Shown piece by piece: positions 26,814 through 41,900 of a stretch of 64,000 bases of DNA. The position numbers and the translations under genes were made by a program. Within the stretch, counting starts at the first letter, position 1; the number at the start of each line of letters is the position of its first letter. The stretch comes from Daphnia carinata (taxonomy: Eukaryota; Arthropoda; Branchiopoda; Diplostraca; Daphniidae). Location of the stretch: positions 1,956,501 through 2,020,500 of the forward strand of contig NC_081331.1 of NCBI RefSeq assembly GCF_022539665.2, written 5' to 3'. The notes below the pieces were generated by a model. That model searched no databases. It was not told the origin of the DNA and saw only the letters and a program-made list of their open reading frames with translations.

Positions 26814-29800
26814 CTAGCGTGGGCGCTGACAGAGCCGCGGGACGGCCGGCCAATGAACCAGCATCAACCGAGTAAAGTTAGAGAAAGAGAGTGGGAGGGA
26901 GGGGGAAAAGGGGGAGAAAAAGAGCACAGACACACACGTAGACCCGGCACGTCAGACTGAACGCGACCGCCGTGCAGTCCACACGCACTGCGTTGCATCT
27001 CGTATTTATAATTTCATTTTTAATTTTGTTTTTTTTTTGTTTTGTTTTTGTTTTGTTTTTTGCCCGCGAACGTACGAATTGTTGTGCTGATTGCGTGTAA
27101 GAAGAAATTGTTTTGCTTCTTACTTTGGTGGAATCGTGCGTGTTGCTTGGCCGGTGGGGAATTGTTAGTTTGCGAAAAAAAAAAAAAAAAAAATTCTGAG
27201 GTTGTCCACCTTCTCACGTTCTTCTCATCGCTCACGGTGAACTCATCAGTGCAATTACCTTGTCCACGAATCGTTGATTCTGTGTGTTTTTCTTTTTTTT
27301 TTTTCGCTTTGGCCGTTTGCGAAGTATCAGCCGTCGTAAACTGAGACGGGCAAGCAAAAGGGAGAAAAGAAAAAGAGGAAGGGAAGCAAAAAGGAAAAGA
27401 AAAAGAAAAGCCTTTGGCCTTTGGTTTCAGAGCCAGAAGAGGACTCGGTCAGGCAATTGACATGTGCGTCTTTCGTTTTTCTTTCTGCGTCGCCTACTTT
27501 TCATGCGTTTCAGTTCAAGTGCTTGTGGTGTTGTTGAAATGAATGGCCTTCCTTGCCTCGTCCTTTTTGCGTCCGCCAATGGAAAAAAAGCTGGCCGCCC
27601 CCCCAAAAAAATCGCTGCTCTTCCATCTCTTTCTCGCAAAAGTCTCCGGTTTACCCAACGTCTAGTGCAACCCATCGCGCACAACTTGATGGATGGCTGT
27701 ACGGATGGTAAAAGCCCGATGGATGGGTAAAAGCAGCAGCAGTTAAGACGGAATAGGTTTTCAGTCTTTTAAAAGCGCGCCGAGGATTTCCGTTCTCTTC
27801 ATTTGTGGGTGGCTCGTTGTTGTCGTCGGTCGTCATATGCTCCCAAGAGCCCATCATCTTCCATTGTTGCCGCTAACTTCGACCCAACGACGTCATCGTG
27901 GCTTTTTCGCCGCACTACGCCGACGATAGTGGAGCCGACTTCGTGATTAATCGCTGCGTGCACTCGCCCACAGCCATGAAATTTTGGAATCCACCAGTTT
28001 TGGGCGTTACGGAGCCATAAAGATTTACTGTATTAACTAAATCACTTTTGCCGCAAAAGTGTTGGTTATTTCTTTTCTTTCCTATTTTAAGAAGAAAAAG
28101 AAGATAGAAAACAAATAATAATAATAAAAGTGGTGTACAAATCGATGCCAAACCCTGTGGGGATGGCCGCAAGTGTTAGCGCGGTCGTGTCACGCTGGTC
28201 GTGTTGTTGGTGGCGGGAGTGTGTGATTCCTAGTGTGCGTCATCACAGTGACAGATGATATGATGACGTCTAGCCTCAAGCTGAAAAGAACCAACTACTC
28301 ATCCTGCTACTATAACATACACGACACGCAAATCTCTCGAGCGGGCACACAACGTGACAATCCATCGTCCCCTATTGCACGAAAGAAGATTCACGAAAAG
28401 AAGAGCTAGCCCCTTCTTTTTTTTTGGTTTTCTTCCGAATTTCTACTTCGCGTTCCGTTTTTGTTTTGTTTTGTTTTTTTTTTGTTTTTTTTTTAGTGTA
28501 AAACAGTGAAGTTCCGCTCGTCGCTAAATGTCCTTACGTGCTGGCGTAGGATTTTCGTTTTTCTTTTGTTTTGTTTTGCTGACGCTTTGATTGTGAACGG
28601 AAGGATACGTCAAAAAGCAACGCCAAAGCGGACAGATTAAAAACTTTCAGAACTTTGGGGCTTCAGTGATTACGAATTGAATGTGTGCGTATGCTGGGAT
28701 GTTCCGCACTGAGGAAATAGCGTAGACAATCGATAACCTCAGCGAATGAAGAGAACCAGTATCTAACTGTAAACAATATTGTGCCAGCGTTCCGTCGGAC
28801 TGTGTGGATGGATTATATCAGGCGGCCATGCTTCTCTCAGCTGACCAGTGGACCGAATGACTTGTGGTGGCGGTCAGCCATGGGTCAGACCATGTGCTAC
28901 TTTGGACTGGATAAACGTACGTAACAAATGTGCAACAAGAAAATGAGTTTTTTTTTTTTTTTTTTTTTTTGGTTTTTTTTGGGTTTCCCTCTTGCCCCTC
29001 TTGCCCAAAAAGATTTTTTTTTTTTTTTTTTTTGGTTGAATGAAAAATTCAAAAAGCTTTTATCCATTCGTTTGGATATTGTTGTGTTGCGTCTTCGGCG
29101 GCTGTTGTCATCCAGTTTTCTCAGGGTGTTAGGTCGGATTCACTGGAGAAACAGGAAAGACGTTGATGGTCATAGCAACCTGATCGAAACAATGAATGTC
29201 ATAGCAACCGAATAACCGGGTTCCAGTTTCATTTTGGACTGATTTTCATTCGCGTTGTACAAAAAAAAACAAACAAAAAAAAAACGTTGCAGATTCGCAA
29301 GAGAATCATTTTTAATTTCACACTTTTTTTTTTTTTATATTTTATTGCCGATGACACTTTCCGCTCCGAACAGCCGTTGTCTTATTGTATATGCTCATTG
29401 ATCGTTTTCTTTTTGTCTTCACCTCTCGCGCTTCGCTGAGCCGACATTGTGTGTACGCGGATGTTATCACGTTCTAGCTGCTGTCTCATTGCTTATACGC
29501 TAGCGATATATAGCGATCGATCGCCGTCGAGTTTATTCGTTTTCCAAACCCCTTGGCCTCTTGTGTAGATACACTGCATCTCTGCGTGTTTGTTCCTCCC
29601 GCCGAAACTTGAGAAACAGGATCGTAAAATGTGTCGATGGAGCTAATTCTGTCAGCTAGACGATCATGCAAATGTATCGGATAAAACAGCGATAGACGAA
29701 GGAAGAAAAAAGGAAAACGGCTTTTTTCGGCTCTTCTGTTTTTTTTTTTAACGTTTCCATCGAATCCCGTCCCGCCCCATTTTTTTTTTTCCTACTGTTT

Positions 29801-32800
29801 TTGCCTTTTAAGAAAACAGCCTTTTTTGTTTTTTTTTTTGTTTTGGGATGAGCGCAATTGCAAAGTTTCAAGCGTCGGGCACTGTTTTGCTGTACGACAG
29901 CTCGCAACGATGGATGACATGCTTTTCCTTCCTGGTGTGCGCTGACTGAGTGTAGTAAAAGAACGGAACAGGGAGATGGAGGGTGAGAGACGAAGGAGAG
30001 TCGATCGATTTTTTTCTTTTCTTTTTCCCGTGGCTTAGAGCAACCAGCTTGGCTGCAGTTTTGCTGCTAGGCCGCCCTTTTACGACCGACGATGTCGTCG
30101 TTACATGGAAAACGTATATACACACACACACACACACACGTCCGTCTCCTTTCCCCCCTCTCACACGTTCCCTACGGGGCTGGGCATGGTTAAAAAGTAC
30201 CGCGTGCAACAGCCAAAACATTTGCGCTCGCCCGCATATCGTAACATCGAACGATGCGAACAAAAATTGCCATTGTTATTCTCTGCCAACTTCTTTTCGT
30301 TTGGCTTGATCATTTTGAGCTTCATCACATTTTCTTTAATGTTGCGTGGCTGTATTTTAGCGGTTAAATAATACCGTATCTCGTGTAAATACCGAAAATA
30401 ACGCTGAATCAATAGCTGTCTGCTTGTGATGTACAGACTTTCATTATCCCGCCTCGGGACGCCTCATTATCAGCGGGGCTTTTAATAATCCCGCAGGTCT
30501 CATTTTCTTTTCAAATAAAGTCTTGTTTTAAGTCACGTTTGCCCCCGTCGTTTTTTTTTAATTGAATTGAGCTGGAAAAAAAAAAAGAAGATTAGTTTCT
30601 CTTTTTCCGCAAACGCGCCCAACTTTGAATGTAGTTGAGAAATGCTTCGTCTGATGAAGGTCGTCGCTTGAAACTCGCGAACGTGCTCTTAGGAATTTAC
30701 TTAAAGGGGCGTCAATCGATTGCCGTATCTCGGTCACAAGCCCTCCTTATTACCTTATACATTTTCTCCAAAAGAAATACCAGACATTGACCCGCCGGCC
30801 TCTATCTCGCCCCGTGAAGGTTGTCGGACGCGACTGGCTGCGTTTTTTTGTTCTCAAGGTTCTTGTTATTTATTTATTTTTTTTTTTTGAGACAACAACA
30901 AACAACGATAACAAAGGCGGGGGAGATGGTAGAAAATGAGGGAGGAGGCGAAAAAAAAATAAAATAAAATAAAAGTATCAGATGCTTTAGCTCGACTCTT
31001 GCATGCAAAAAAAAAAAGCAGGACACGAACCCGACCGTGCATGTCTCATCCGGCTGCTATGTTATCCAGGCGATGTGGTCGGTGGCAGGTCCATATCGTG
31101 ATTATCTTCGTACCAATACCGCCATCATTTTTGTGTGTGTGTGTGTGTGTGTGTGTTTGTGTGTGTGTGTGATGGCGGGGGTATTCGGGTATCGATCTAG
31201 CCTTTTGTTTTGCCGCTCTCCTTACTGGTGATGACCAGTTCGCCCGTTGTTTGTTATTCAAACGAGGGGATGAATGTAACCTGACCGATGTCGTTTTTTT
31301 TTTCTTGTTACGCTGAGATTTTTTTGGGATTTATTTAGCGTGGAAATCCTCGTCTGAATTCTCGCAGAGTTGGCATTGGGATGGGGCGGGGGGAGAGGAG
31401 GGAAAACACTTCGAACGTCTTGGCGGATCGAATTCAAGTCAAAACATTCCAACGCACCCAACTATTTTGCGTGCATCCTGCGGAGTTGCTTCTTGGTACG
31501 GGGCTTATTTCCCGGCTAGTCTGTTTGTGACGGTCCCAAACGTCGTGGGGCCCCCGTCTGCCCTTTCCTAATCTGACATGTTCAATCTACAGCAGAGTCT
31601 GTTGACGGCAGATGAAAAAGCCGTGTGTGTGTGTGTGTGTTTGTGCGACGTAGCTCTTTTTTTTTTTTTCAGTTTCTTCCCTCGCAAAGAGAGAAAAAAG
31701 AAAATCTAGATGTAGGAAGAGCGAACCGAAATAGCTTTCGCTGCAGCCCACCTCTTGGCTGGACGGTCGCCGTCTATTCCAGTCTGTTGTCCTTTTTATT
31801 CTGTCACGCTCTCACTCGCTTTTATCTCGCAACTATCGCAGTCGTTTCAGTCAAGGTCCGCCCCGTCATCCTATCCGACGTCGCATTTCATTTTCTTTTT
31901 ACTGCTGAATGACTCGACAAACAGCTACAATTACCGATTCGACGCTTTATACGATTCTTAAATTCCCTCCTATTATTCGCCTTTGTGCTATTCACTTCCA
32001 TGTTGCCTCAGTCACGCTCGAAATGGATATCGTATCGCGCATTTTGATTTGTTATAGTGGCTGCGGAGATCCGAAGCCGGGCCGATCCCCATCGCCTACC
32101 ATCACCTCAATGGAATGTGTTGATTGTAAGAGCTTTTCCTCTTTTTCATTCGCTTTCCGTTTCTAGTACGAAATGCGTGTAGCAAAAGGACGGAAGCCAA
32201 CAGAAGGATTGTTTCAAGTGTTTCTTTTTCTCAACAAAAGTCATAGAATAAACAATAGAATTCCCCTGATAGCAGAAGGTTATAGGCTGAATTTCAGCGT
32301 CCCTCTCCTGTTATCGGCTGCGGGAAATCTCGGGACCCCACACTGACTAAACGCAAAATAAGAAAGTTTTTTTTTTTTTTCCTTTTTCTTTTTCAAAGTG
32401 AGAGATACTTGAGACCCCTTTTTTAAAGCTTTTTACTAGCCTTTTAACTTGGCGTAAACGACATGTTGAGTTTTTCTATCAATTTGAAATGGCTCGACGG
32501 CGATGTCGCCGTTGTCTAGGAGACCATCCATCTTAACCGGCTTTAGCTCCGGAGTATTATGGGAGCATTGTAGCGGCACGATACCGCCCGCTACTTGGGA
32601 TGCTCTGTGTTATATAGAAGGAAAGGGGAAAAATTGCGCGAGCCTCTCAAAATGGGTTTCAAAGGCGAAAGGAGGCAAGGCAAACATAAACGGCCATGGA
32701 AAATGAGCAGATAGGGTAGAGGGGAAGAACATCTTCTGCCGTTGTCGATGCAGATGATTGGTGCCGCGCCTGGCACAGCCTTTTTGGCATAGATTTATTG

Positions 32801-35800
32801 AAAGTGCCGGAACTGAGCAAGAAGCGATCCGCCGTGCAGAAGCGGAAGTCAAAATAAAAGTGAAGGAAATGATGCCAGCGCCGGTCCGTTGGAAACGAAA
32901 AACGAAAGGCGAGAGAGAGAGAGAATGATTTTTCAAGCAGGATAACAAAGGCAGAGTTAAAGAGGGAACTAAAGACACCATAACATAGTAGCCATTCGCA
33001 TTGTAAATATAGTAGACCTTTTGTGTTGAACTGAAAGGCGGAACACCGAGAGGATTACAGACCGTGAAATGTAAAGAAAGGTGGAGACAAAAGTAGTTAC
33101 GTCAACTATTGTCGGTGATGGCTGATACAGCGAAAGAACAAAAAAATCAGCTGCGGCGAGTTGTCAGAAGTCTTCGATTGTTTTCGTCCTATAATATGCT
33201 TTTTCTTCTTTCAACATTAATGTCTTTGAAAAAAAAAAATCAATACCAGCGAGGGGCTATTAATCTGCTATTATTTCTATCCTATTTCTCCGGCCCGTTT
33301 TTCAATCCTCTTTCCTCATTCTTTTGGCAACCGAGGATGACATGATTTTCTGATTTGTGTTCATAGGAGCGTCTTTCTACGTCTTTTTTTTTTTTTTAAT
33401 TATTTTTAATTTATTCCTCCGTTTTGTCCAATTGTCAGCCCACCTGCAGGGGAAAAAAAAATGATATGCGTTTCGTCGTACACTGACATGCACTACGTGA
33501 CACAAAAGCAACAGCACAAACAATAGAAAAAGATCATCAGATGCAAAAAAAAAAAAAAAAAAAAAAAAAAAAGCGAATACTCTCTAAGCTTTTTTTTCTG
33601 GTTTTGCTTTTTTTAACGTTGAAGATGGCGAGAAGCTCGTGAACCATAAAAGTAGTCTTAAGAATGAAAACATCGATTTTGGAATTTTCTCTTCTTCAGT
33701 GACTTTCTTCACCACTTTACAGGCTTTTTTGTTTGTTGTTTTTTTTTTTTAATTATGTTTCTTCATGTTTTTTCGGTCAATTTCCTTATTTGCATTGAAT
33801 TCAATTTCCCGTCCTCGTATGGTTTTTTTTTTGTCTTGGTTTTATAGGTGATGCCTCAATTCGACTCCCTCGTTGTTCCAGGAGAACAACCGGTCGATCC
33901 AGAGGGGACCGGTTTAAAATGTTTCTCAATTATTTGATAGATTTGCATATTTTTTTTTCCCCCGCTCAAGTCGTCGAACAAGGCAGTTCGTTCGTTCGCT
34001 GGTCGATTAACCCCCAGAAGTTCGTCATTCAAATGTCCAGGATGGAGTTAGTTATACCCGAGTTAATGAGGGATTTGTTGTTGCCCTGACCTAGTTCACT
34101 ACGCTTCTTCGTGGGCGCGTTTGCATTTCAGACCAACAATCAAGAACAAATCCTCGGCCAGTTTTCAGTTGACTCGCATCTGCGTAGTTCGTGATTGGGA
34201 TGATTAAATGACTCCAAAGGGGTGCAACGATACCGCCATTTAAAAATCTGCAAAAACCCGCTTGATTAAACAAGCGCAGTTTTCATTTTATTTTAAAAAA
34301 TCTGGAATAAACGAATGGAAATAATAAAAAGGGAGGCCACAGCAGTGGCTAATGTGGTATGTTATCTTGGGCTTTTTTTTTACACGTGCCTGGAACTCTT
34401 TAGCTCTATGTTATCTTCTCCTGCTCTTATTTTCCCTCGCCTATCTGGTTTTCTTCCCCCATCTGAACTTAACAGTCCTTTAGACTAAAGCTCATAGTCC
34501 AGAGTTAATCTTTTGTTTATCCATAATTCTTTTTTTTATTATTATTATTACGTATTCTTTTATCGTTCCTTGTGACGCTCATCTTCGTCCGTTCGTATTC
34601 CATCCAACTCGCTTGTGCTGATCCCGTGATATAGCATCTGGCAATGGATGGCTGAAGATAGCTCTAGATATTACAGCGCCACGCTATGAACTTGCTCTAA
34701 ACAGAGCCTTTTTTGTCCTAGCGTCTTTCTTTTTTTTTCTATGACATTCCTTTTAATTTCTTTCTATTCCTATACTTTGCTTTTCCATCTGCTTCTTTGA
34801 AATCGTCAGCTTCTGTTCACTACGTTCGTTTTTGTCCGGCTGGTTCACTTTTTTTTTATTTTCCTTCATAACAGCGGCTCACACGACTTCATTCTCGATA
34901 TTCAGCTCCTCGGCTGTTGGCTGTAGAAAAAGGGGAATTTTAGTACGGTTATCTCGGTTGAACGCGCCCACGCGCTCAATCCAACCCCTTTTTTTTTTCC
35001 CTTTATATTTTCGGGTAGGACACCATGTGATTCGGACCGTGCCGCGTTCATTGGCTTCACAATGACTTCAAGTGCTTCGAAAAAAATAGAAAATAGCGTC
35101 ATTTGATTTTCATCCTGCACGTGGCCAAGCGGCTGTGCTTACGTGACTGGTGTGGGACCTTGTGTGTTTGGCCAAACGGAAAATCATAAGACATTATAAA
35201 CCTTTGCATTCCGGACCGACAATTTTCAATGGAATTGGTGTATACGATATGCCTGAAGAATTTTGAGTTTCTTTCCATTTGGGAAATGATTTACAGGAAC
35301 GCCGAAAATGATCTAATGTAAAGACGCTGAAGTTTCACCGAAAATTAAGAGATAAATGTGCTAGATCGCAATGGCGATTGCGCGCGACGATCTGCGAATG
35401 CAAATGAACTATCTATGGCGATTTGCATCTTTCGTAGTCCTCAGTATAAAGTGGTAGGATTGGGAGAAAATGCGCTTGACATCACAACACCATTTGTTTT
35501 AGGATGGCTGACGTTTGCGGGTCATCAGCGTACTGGTTTTTTTTTTTAGAAAATCCTGTTCGCTTTGGTTGTCGACGTCTTTCGTCAACAGGCGATTCAC
35601 GTCCATTTGTTAACCCACCAACAAGAACCTCCACGTGTGTCGCAACGAATATTTTATTGCGCGAGGTTAGCAACCATCGGAAGAAAGAACCGGCAAACAA
35701 AAGAAGCAAATGCTCTATTAAAAATGTTGCACCCAATCTGGAAACCGCGTCTTTGATCCTCCATTCCAGTCGACTTCTTAATGTACGTCGTCGCCATTTA

Positions 35801-38800
35801 TCGTCGTTGATAGACGCATCGATGTGACAATTGCAATAGGCTTTTCAATATCGTCATTCCCTTTTCTCGATGCAATTGGTGTGCCCGTTGTAACACGTTC
35901 CATCGACAAGGAGCTGGAGACTTTTGTCGCCATCAAGTGGGTGTCATTGAGTCCGTTTCTAATAAAGTTGGGCCCTTGAGAGGAAAAATCAGATCGCAAT
36001 AAGGAGCCACGTAATATCCTTTTAATATCCCTCGTCGATTGCGGCAATGTTCCCACGCTTTTTACAGATTTGGCCTTCTGAGCAATCGCAGGAGATACGT
36101 GCGATTTTCGTGTACATAGATTTTCATTTTCGTCGTTACTCGTGTTACACTTTCATGAAATTTAGTGTTTCATTATTTCTTTATTTAAAGGTGCATTTAT
36201 TCGTGTGTTGTGCCTTTTGGTACGAATACGCAGACGGCCACATGGGCGGTGGAATTCTTTTTTGTTTTTACTTTGTTTGACGGGTACACGAAATTCGAAT
36301 CTTTTCGTTCTTAACTATGTCCAAGGAAGTTTTAGTTTTCCCACGTTTGTCTCAATCCTTTTCTTTCTTTTTTTTTTTTCGAGGAGAGCTTCTCGTTCTT
36401 CGAATAGACTCTTGTCTCATCGAAGTCGTTTGCGGATGGCAGCTGACTAGATTTATAGCGCGTAGGGCGAACGGCTGCGGAATAGCAGAATTAGTTAGCT
36501 GAAAAGAAAAATGGATGGACGACGACTTTTGGGCCTGTGGAATGATGGTTCTTTCCCCGACCACTCGTATGCGCATCCATCTTCTCCTTTCGCAGTCGGC
36601 TCCTTCAACATGAAAAATGTCAACCTCTTCTGACGAGCCTGAAGCTCTAAAAAAGGAACCGTTTCTGGGCACTTGTATCGGTTTTAAAGATCAAATTCGA
36701 GTCATACTCAGCTTTCAACTTTCGCCGACTCGTATGAGGAAAACGTGAAAACAATACGCGATGGCATCTGAGCTGGCCATAATCAAAAACACTTGTAAAT
36801 CTGGAATGCCGCGTCCCGTTAGAACAGCCTTCACCAAGTCGTCGTTTGTCAGTCTTTCACCCTGTTGTCTCTTTTGTTCTCGAAACAGGAAGTGCATGGT
36901 GACACCGGTCTGCGATTTTGCTCTCAGTTGGCCACCAATCAATTAGACAATCGACATTGGAAATGTTTCTCTTTACAGCGTTTAATGTCGAGGCACGGTA
37001 CTTCCTTTTTTTTTTTTTTTTCCTCGTTCCATCCAAAATGGGGTGATAAAAAAGAATGACGCTTGGTATAACAGATCGGTTATATAGGAAATTGTATTAT
37101 GTAAGAAAATTGAAACGCCTCGCTTGTTGCTGACGTCCGAATGACGCAACTGAAAGCTGGTCATGGGAAACCGAGCACCATTTCATTGTACTCCAACTTT
37201 AGCTTGTCCGCTGGTTTCTCGCTGGAGTGAGCAAGAAAAAAAAAACCTCGGGATTTTTTATTCTCTTTCTAATTTATTCCTTCACACCTGTGTCGTTATT
37301 GGCGTCGTGCTCAGCTTGAGGAAAACATGTGATTTCGGTAATCTGGCACCTCACCTACGAGTTGTTGTTTTTCAATAGCAAACAAACTGTCGACAGAGGT
37401 GGTGATACTGTGTAAAATAAGCAAAGTGTGGCAAGTTGAAAAAAAAAAGAACTCGTGTCCCCAGGAGGGGAATATGTTCTGTAAACTTCAAGTGTTTGAC
37501 GCCCACATAGAACCATCATTCACCTGGCGAACTCGACTTGTTGCTCCGTCAATCCAAGCAGTGCTAGCAATCGTTCTCTTGTCGTCTGCCCACTTTTTGA
37601 AGTTGGCGGTGAAGTCAAACCGTGTTGATATAAGTTCATTTGCGCTCATATCTTTGGAACTGTAAGAAGCATTTACTTTCTTATCTTTAGTCGTCTTTTT
37701 TTTTCTGTATTGTCTCAGGTCGTGTATGTGTATTTTTCTATATGTTATCGTAGTGACACGTTAGGACGAAACAAAGCAATAAACAGCCGCTGCGCAAGAT
37801 GAAAGGGAAACCCAACCGTAACAGGTGGAAATACCCAACTCACAATTAGTGTAAGAGCGAGAAATCCTCTTTTTGTTGTTCAGGTTTTGAGATTATGAAT
37901 GTATTGTTATCAAGCGGAGCGGAAGCGCAAACGTAGGAGAGGTGAATGAAGCACCGCTGGACAAGAAGATGCTAGTTTATAAAAGAAGGGACCACCTTCG
38001 TAACTAAAGAAGTCAGTCAAGCAAAAGGGTTGAAAAAGTTTTGTTTGTTCATTATCTGGAAAGGAGATCGTGTTCCAGCACCAGTGCCCCGGGAAGAAAA
38101 GAATGTAGCCCAATGGGGGGGGGGAGAGAGAGATTGTAAGAAAACAGAATCCGAGAAGTGGAAAAGAATGGAAGGAAAAAGAAGAAAGAAAGGAAAAAAA
38201 AAAAGACTTCTTCAAGAAGAGAAGGAGATAGAGAGTCAAGGCCGGTTGAACTCGACGTAATGACGGGACTTTCTTTTGGCCCCAATTGAGGGTGATGACG
38301 GTGTACGTCGTATTGCGTGCCGTCGTTCGTCTTCGTCAGCGTTCGGGGTAAACGACACGTCAGAGTAACGATCCGGGAAATCGGTACATACTGGACGAAA
38401 ACAAAGCTCAGCTTACTGGACAAGAACAGCGATAGAAACGTGACGAGTGATCTCGCATCCCATTGTAGTTCATCTTAATCCAATAATCGTCTGCTGCACG
38501 CCGTAATGAGAACACGAGAGCAAATCGCATTCGCTTTGCCATCTTTATAGTCTTTTAATACTCTTAGTAGATTAGAAACGGGTGCGACTGATTTGAAAAT
38601 GCAAAGCCGACGCCCATTTTTCCTATTATCTAGCTGATGCTGTTACGAATAACGCCACCCTTTGTCGGCCGCCATCTTCGTGCCTATAGCAGGGCAGAAG
38701 TGACTAACGAAAAAATAAAGCCCTTTCCACCTTTGTTTCAGTAGAACGCATTTATTCAAAGAGAATGGAAGTAAACGAGCTAGGAACGTTCTTGTGCTAG

Positions 38801-38932
38801 AGTTGTAGGATTCTTATCCGTCGATCACGCGCTCATTCTTGGCTTTTGTTTTATCTCATTTCTCGTCAAAAAACGCCCGTCTTAATGATCCTCATTCGGT
38901 CCCACTTTCGCTGAAGAGGTAACGGGTTACAC

Positions 38933-38967
<35 letters not shown>

Positions 38968-41900
38968 AAGTCTTTTTTACAACTCGATTTTGTGTATGGC
39001 CGATTTTCGTCCGTTAACAACATCGTTTCTGTTGTACAAAAGCGTAAATTCCAATTATCCGGTCTGCCGTGATGGATGGCCATTGGCGAATGCGCTGTCG
39101 CCAGGGCGTAATGAATCATAGTCAAGCGTTCCTATTTTAATGAACAAATTGTTGTGCTCCGTTTCGTCGTTTTTTTAGATCGCCCTTTCAGATTTGTTTT
39201 ACGTCTCTCAAGATGAATAAAATTTGGCATCTTACCATGCATCTGCGTTTCAGTTTTGCAGCCTCACGACCAGCAGCTGAAAAGAAAAATCTTGTAGGAC
39301 ACTACGTGATTGCTAATATTAGACATTCACAAATGGATTTCTGAAAATATCCAGAAGATTTACTTCTGGGGAATTTTTTTTTCTTTCTTTCTCGTACACT
39401 GTCAAGAATTGCCAACCGCGAAGGCACTCTGAAAGTTCACGTGCGGCCAGAAAATCGTGTGGATGGCTGTTCCGCTTCCCATTTTTAATTCACGTTGCGA
39501 TCTCTCTAGATTTTATGGCGTTGCTCCAATCTCATTATGAATTCATGTCTATGCTAGCCAAGAAAGTTTTTGAAGTCGTAGTCGTGTTGAAAAAGAAAAC
39601 TCTGCAAACTCTTTTAAGAAATGAAATACGAGTCGCCATGGTAGCCGCTAGCCATTTCGTCCTAGAGTGTTAAACATTTTGTATCTCTTTTTAAGCAGGA
39701 ACAGCAGCTTCACGTGGTGGGGAGGATTCTTCGCTGACGAAAGGGAATTCGGGTGATCATCACGTTGGTTATTCGCGTCCTGCCACTCCGTCAGCGCCCG
39801 GGGGGACGAACCTTCAGAATTCAGCAGCAGGCTCTTATTCATCCTTCTGTGGGATCACAGGATCCACTGGATCATCCGCACTGGCTCCGGCAGCGCCTTC
39901 CGCTGGCGGGGGTCCTATCGCCGGTCCGACTAGTTACCGCGATCATAACGAACAGTCCGGCAGCGGCGAATGGGACCTGAAAAAATGGAACGAAGAACGC
40001 GAACGAGATCGAGAAACGTGGATCAACGATCCGGAATGGCTCCGCGTCGAGTCGTGGATCGACGAACATCCCAATTTTTGTCTCGACTATTTTCTCAGGT
40101 CAGTCGCAAACGCATTTCTCTTTCTTTTTGTATGGACGATGATTTTGGTGGTCAGTTCAAGTTTTACAAATGAGATTGCTTCCAGAACAACAAAAGAATG
40201 CTATATTTACAATCGGGCTTTGTGTTGACACACGGCCTGATTGAATAACACGGACGACAGTAGGTTTTCCGTCACGTCTCTCTCTGTGTGGTGACCCGCT
40301 TCTGTTCGCTCGTCCTTGTACATCCTTGTCGCATACGCAATTCTTTTGCTGCACCATCGTCTGGAACTAGAGCGACATTGGAGCCAAGTAGACAGTCCCG
40401 ATAGTTGTCATGTTTCTTTTTTTTTTTTTTTTTTTTTTCCTCTCGGTCAGTCGGTCGATTGGTCGGCGATGGTCGATGGAAAGGAAATGTGTACTTATGC
40501 CAGACACGGACGTCTGTCATGGCGTGAGTTCTTACAACCGTGCGTTATCTGCTTGTTTATCCGCTGATGCGACAAACGTTATTTCTCTTCTTCCACCATG
40601 TAGTATTCCTTTTTCTTTTTTAGTCTTTATATTGTTGATTTTTGCCATCGGACGTTTCCGTAAGTAGCTCGCTGGTACGTTCGCCTTCTGCACGAACCCT
40701 TTTTGTCCTTTTATTTTAGAGGAAAAGGAAGGAAAAAAAGGGGGAAATGAGAAATGAAACGTGAAATTATTTGCATGGTCTGTGTACTCGGATTATGGCA
40801 GCGCTTACCTATACGTTACAGAATTTAAAGAAGGACGAGCGGTGTATTTCCAGTTCACGCAATCTAACCGTGCGCCGGCATGCAAGCGTTGTGTACAATT
40901 CATCACTGCCTCGCGATGGATATCGAAAAAGAAAAAAAAGCCAATGCGTCAGAGCTGTGGAAAAAAGAGTTGAAAATAAGATTGCCAACTTGTTGTACTG
41001 AATTTCGCAAGCTGGTCTGAGTTATTCAGCGGGCAGACGAGAGCAAAAACTTGTTGCCTTCCATCAAGCGCCTAATGCCGTGTTTTGATATTACCTCGTG
41101 ACTGTGTTCTCGCGTGCAGTCACTTTGCCGATTAAAGTTCTTTATACCCTTCAGACAAGCCTGATTTGAATCGACGGGAATTTAAGGTGACATGAACGTA
41201 AACCAGTGACGGATGAACGAGAACGACATAGCAGCCCCCGAAGGCTGCGTTTTTTTTTAAGATTGGCGCATCAATTCTTGATATCATTTTAGTTATTTGA
41301 TTATCCCTTCCGATTGGTTGCGAGACGCAAATTCTATTTGCCGAATCCATTTGTCGTTCCCCCCCTTTTTTTTGTCCACGGCTTGATCAATAATAGGTCG
41401 GCTTCAGCGGAAGAGAAATAAGGATCGATTCACATGCACTTCCGGTTCCCCTTAGAATAATGCAACGATATTTGAGTGCCATGCTAAATTATTTTGCATC
41501 CGCCTGTTCTCTTTATTTCTCTCTCTACACAGTCGGAAGTTGAACACAGGTAGTACCGTAACGTGTTAACGTCACAATAAACTTCGTTTGGCAAATAAAC
41601 TTTCCTCCGAGCATTTCTCGACAACAACGACGAGAGATTCGTTGGCAGTTTGCGTCTCAATAACTTAAACAAAATATCATCCTACAAGATTTCTGCCTGA
41701 AACAATAATAAGCCATTACGAAGGAGATGTCTGCACACGTTTATCGCGCATTTCTGTTTTCTCGCTGTCGGATTTATCGTGAATGATTTCTTCGCTCCTT
41801 TCGCAGCGTTGCCTTTAGCCATTGGAAATCAGGAACATAGCCTCGAATTACAAAAAATAAATCTCTGTAAAACCTAATAGCCTTTCACCAAGGATAATCG

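Larger units (their letters stand above)
23039..39698 (+). other. Pde11 intron 2 (16.7 kb)
   Basis: Very long intron with a GTAAGG donor and a TTAAGCAG acceptor. It is dense in T and A homopolymers (30 T at 26784-26813, 28 A at 33545-33572, 28 A at 38937-38964) and in (TTTA)n, (AC)n and (GT)n repeats. No ORF longer than about 155 codons is seen, and none resembles a family. It contains one candidate alternative first exon (28880-28916) and a short perfect hairpin at 25931-25961. Confidence 0.6.
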
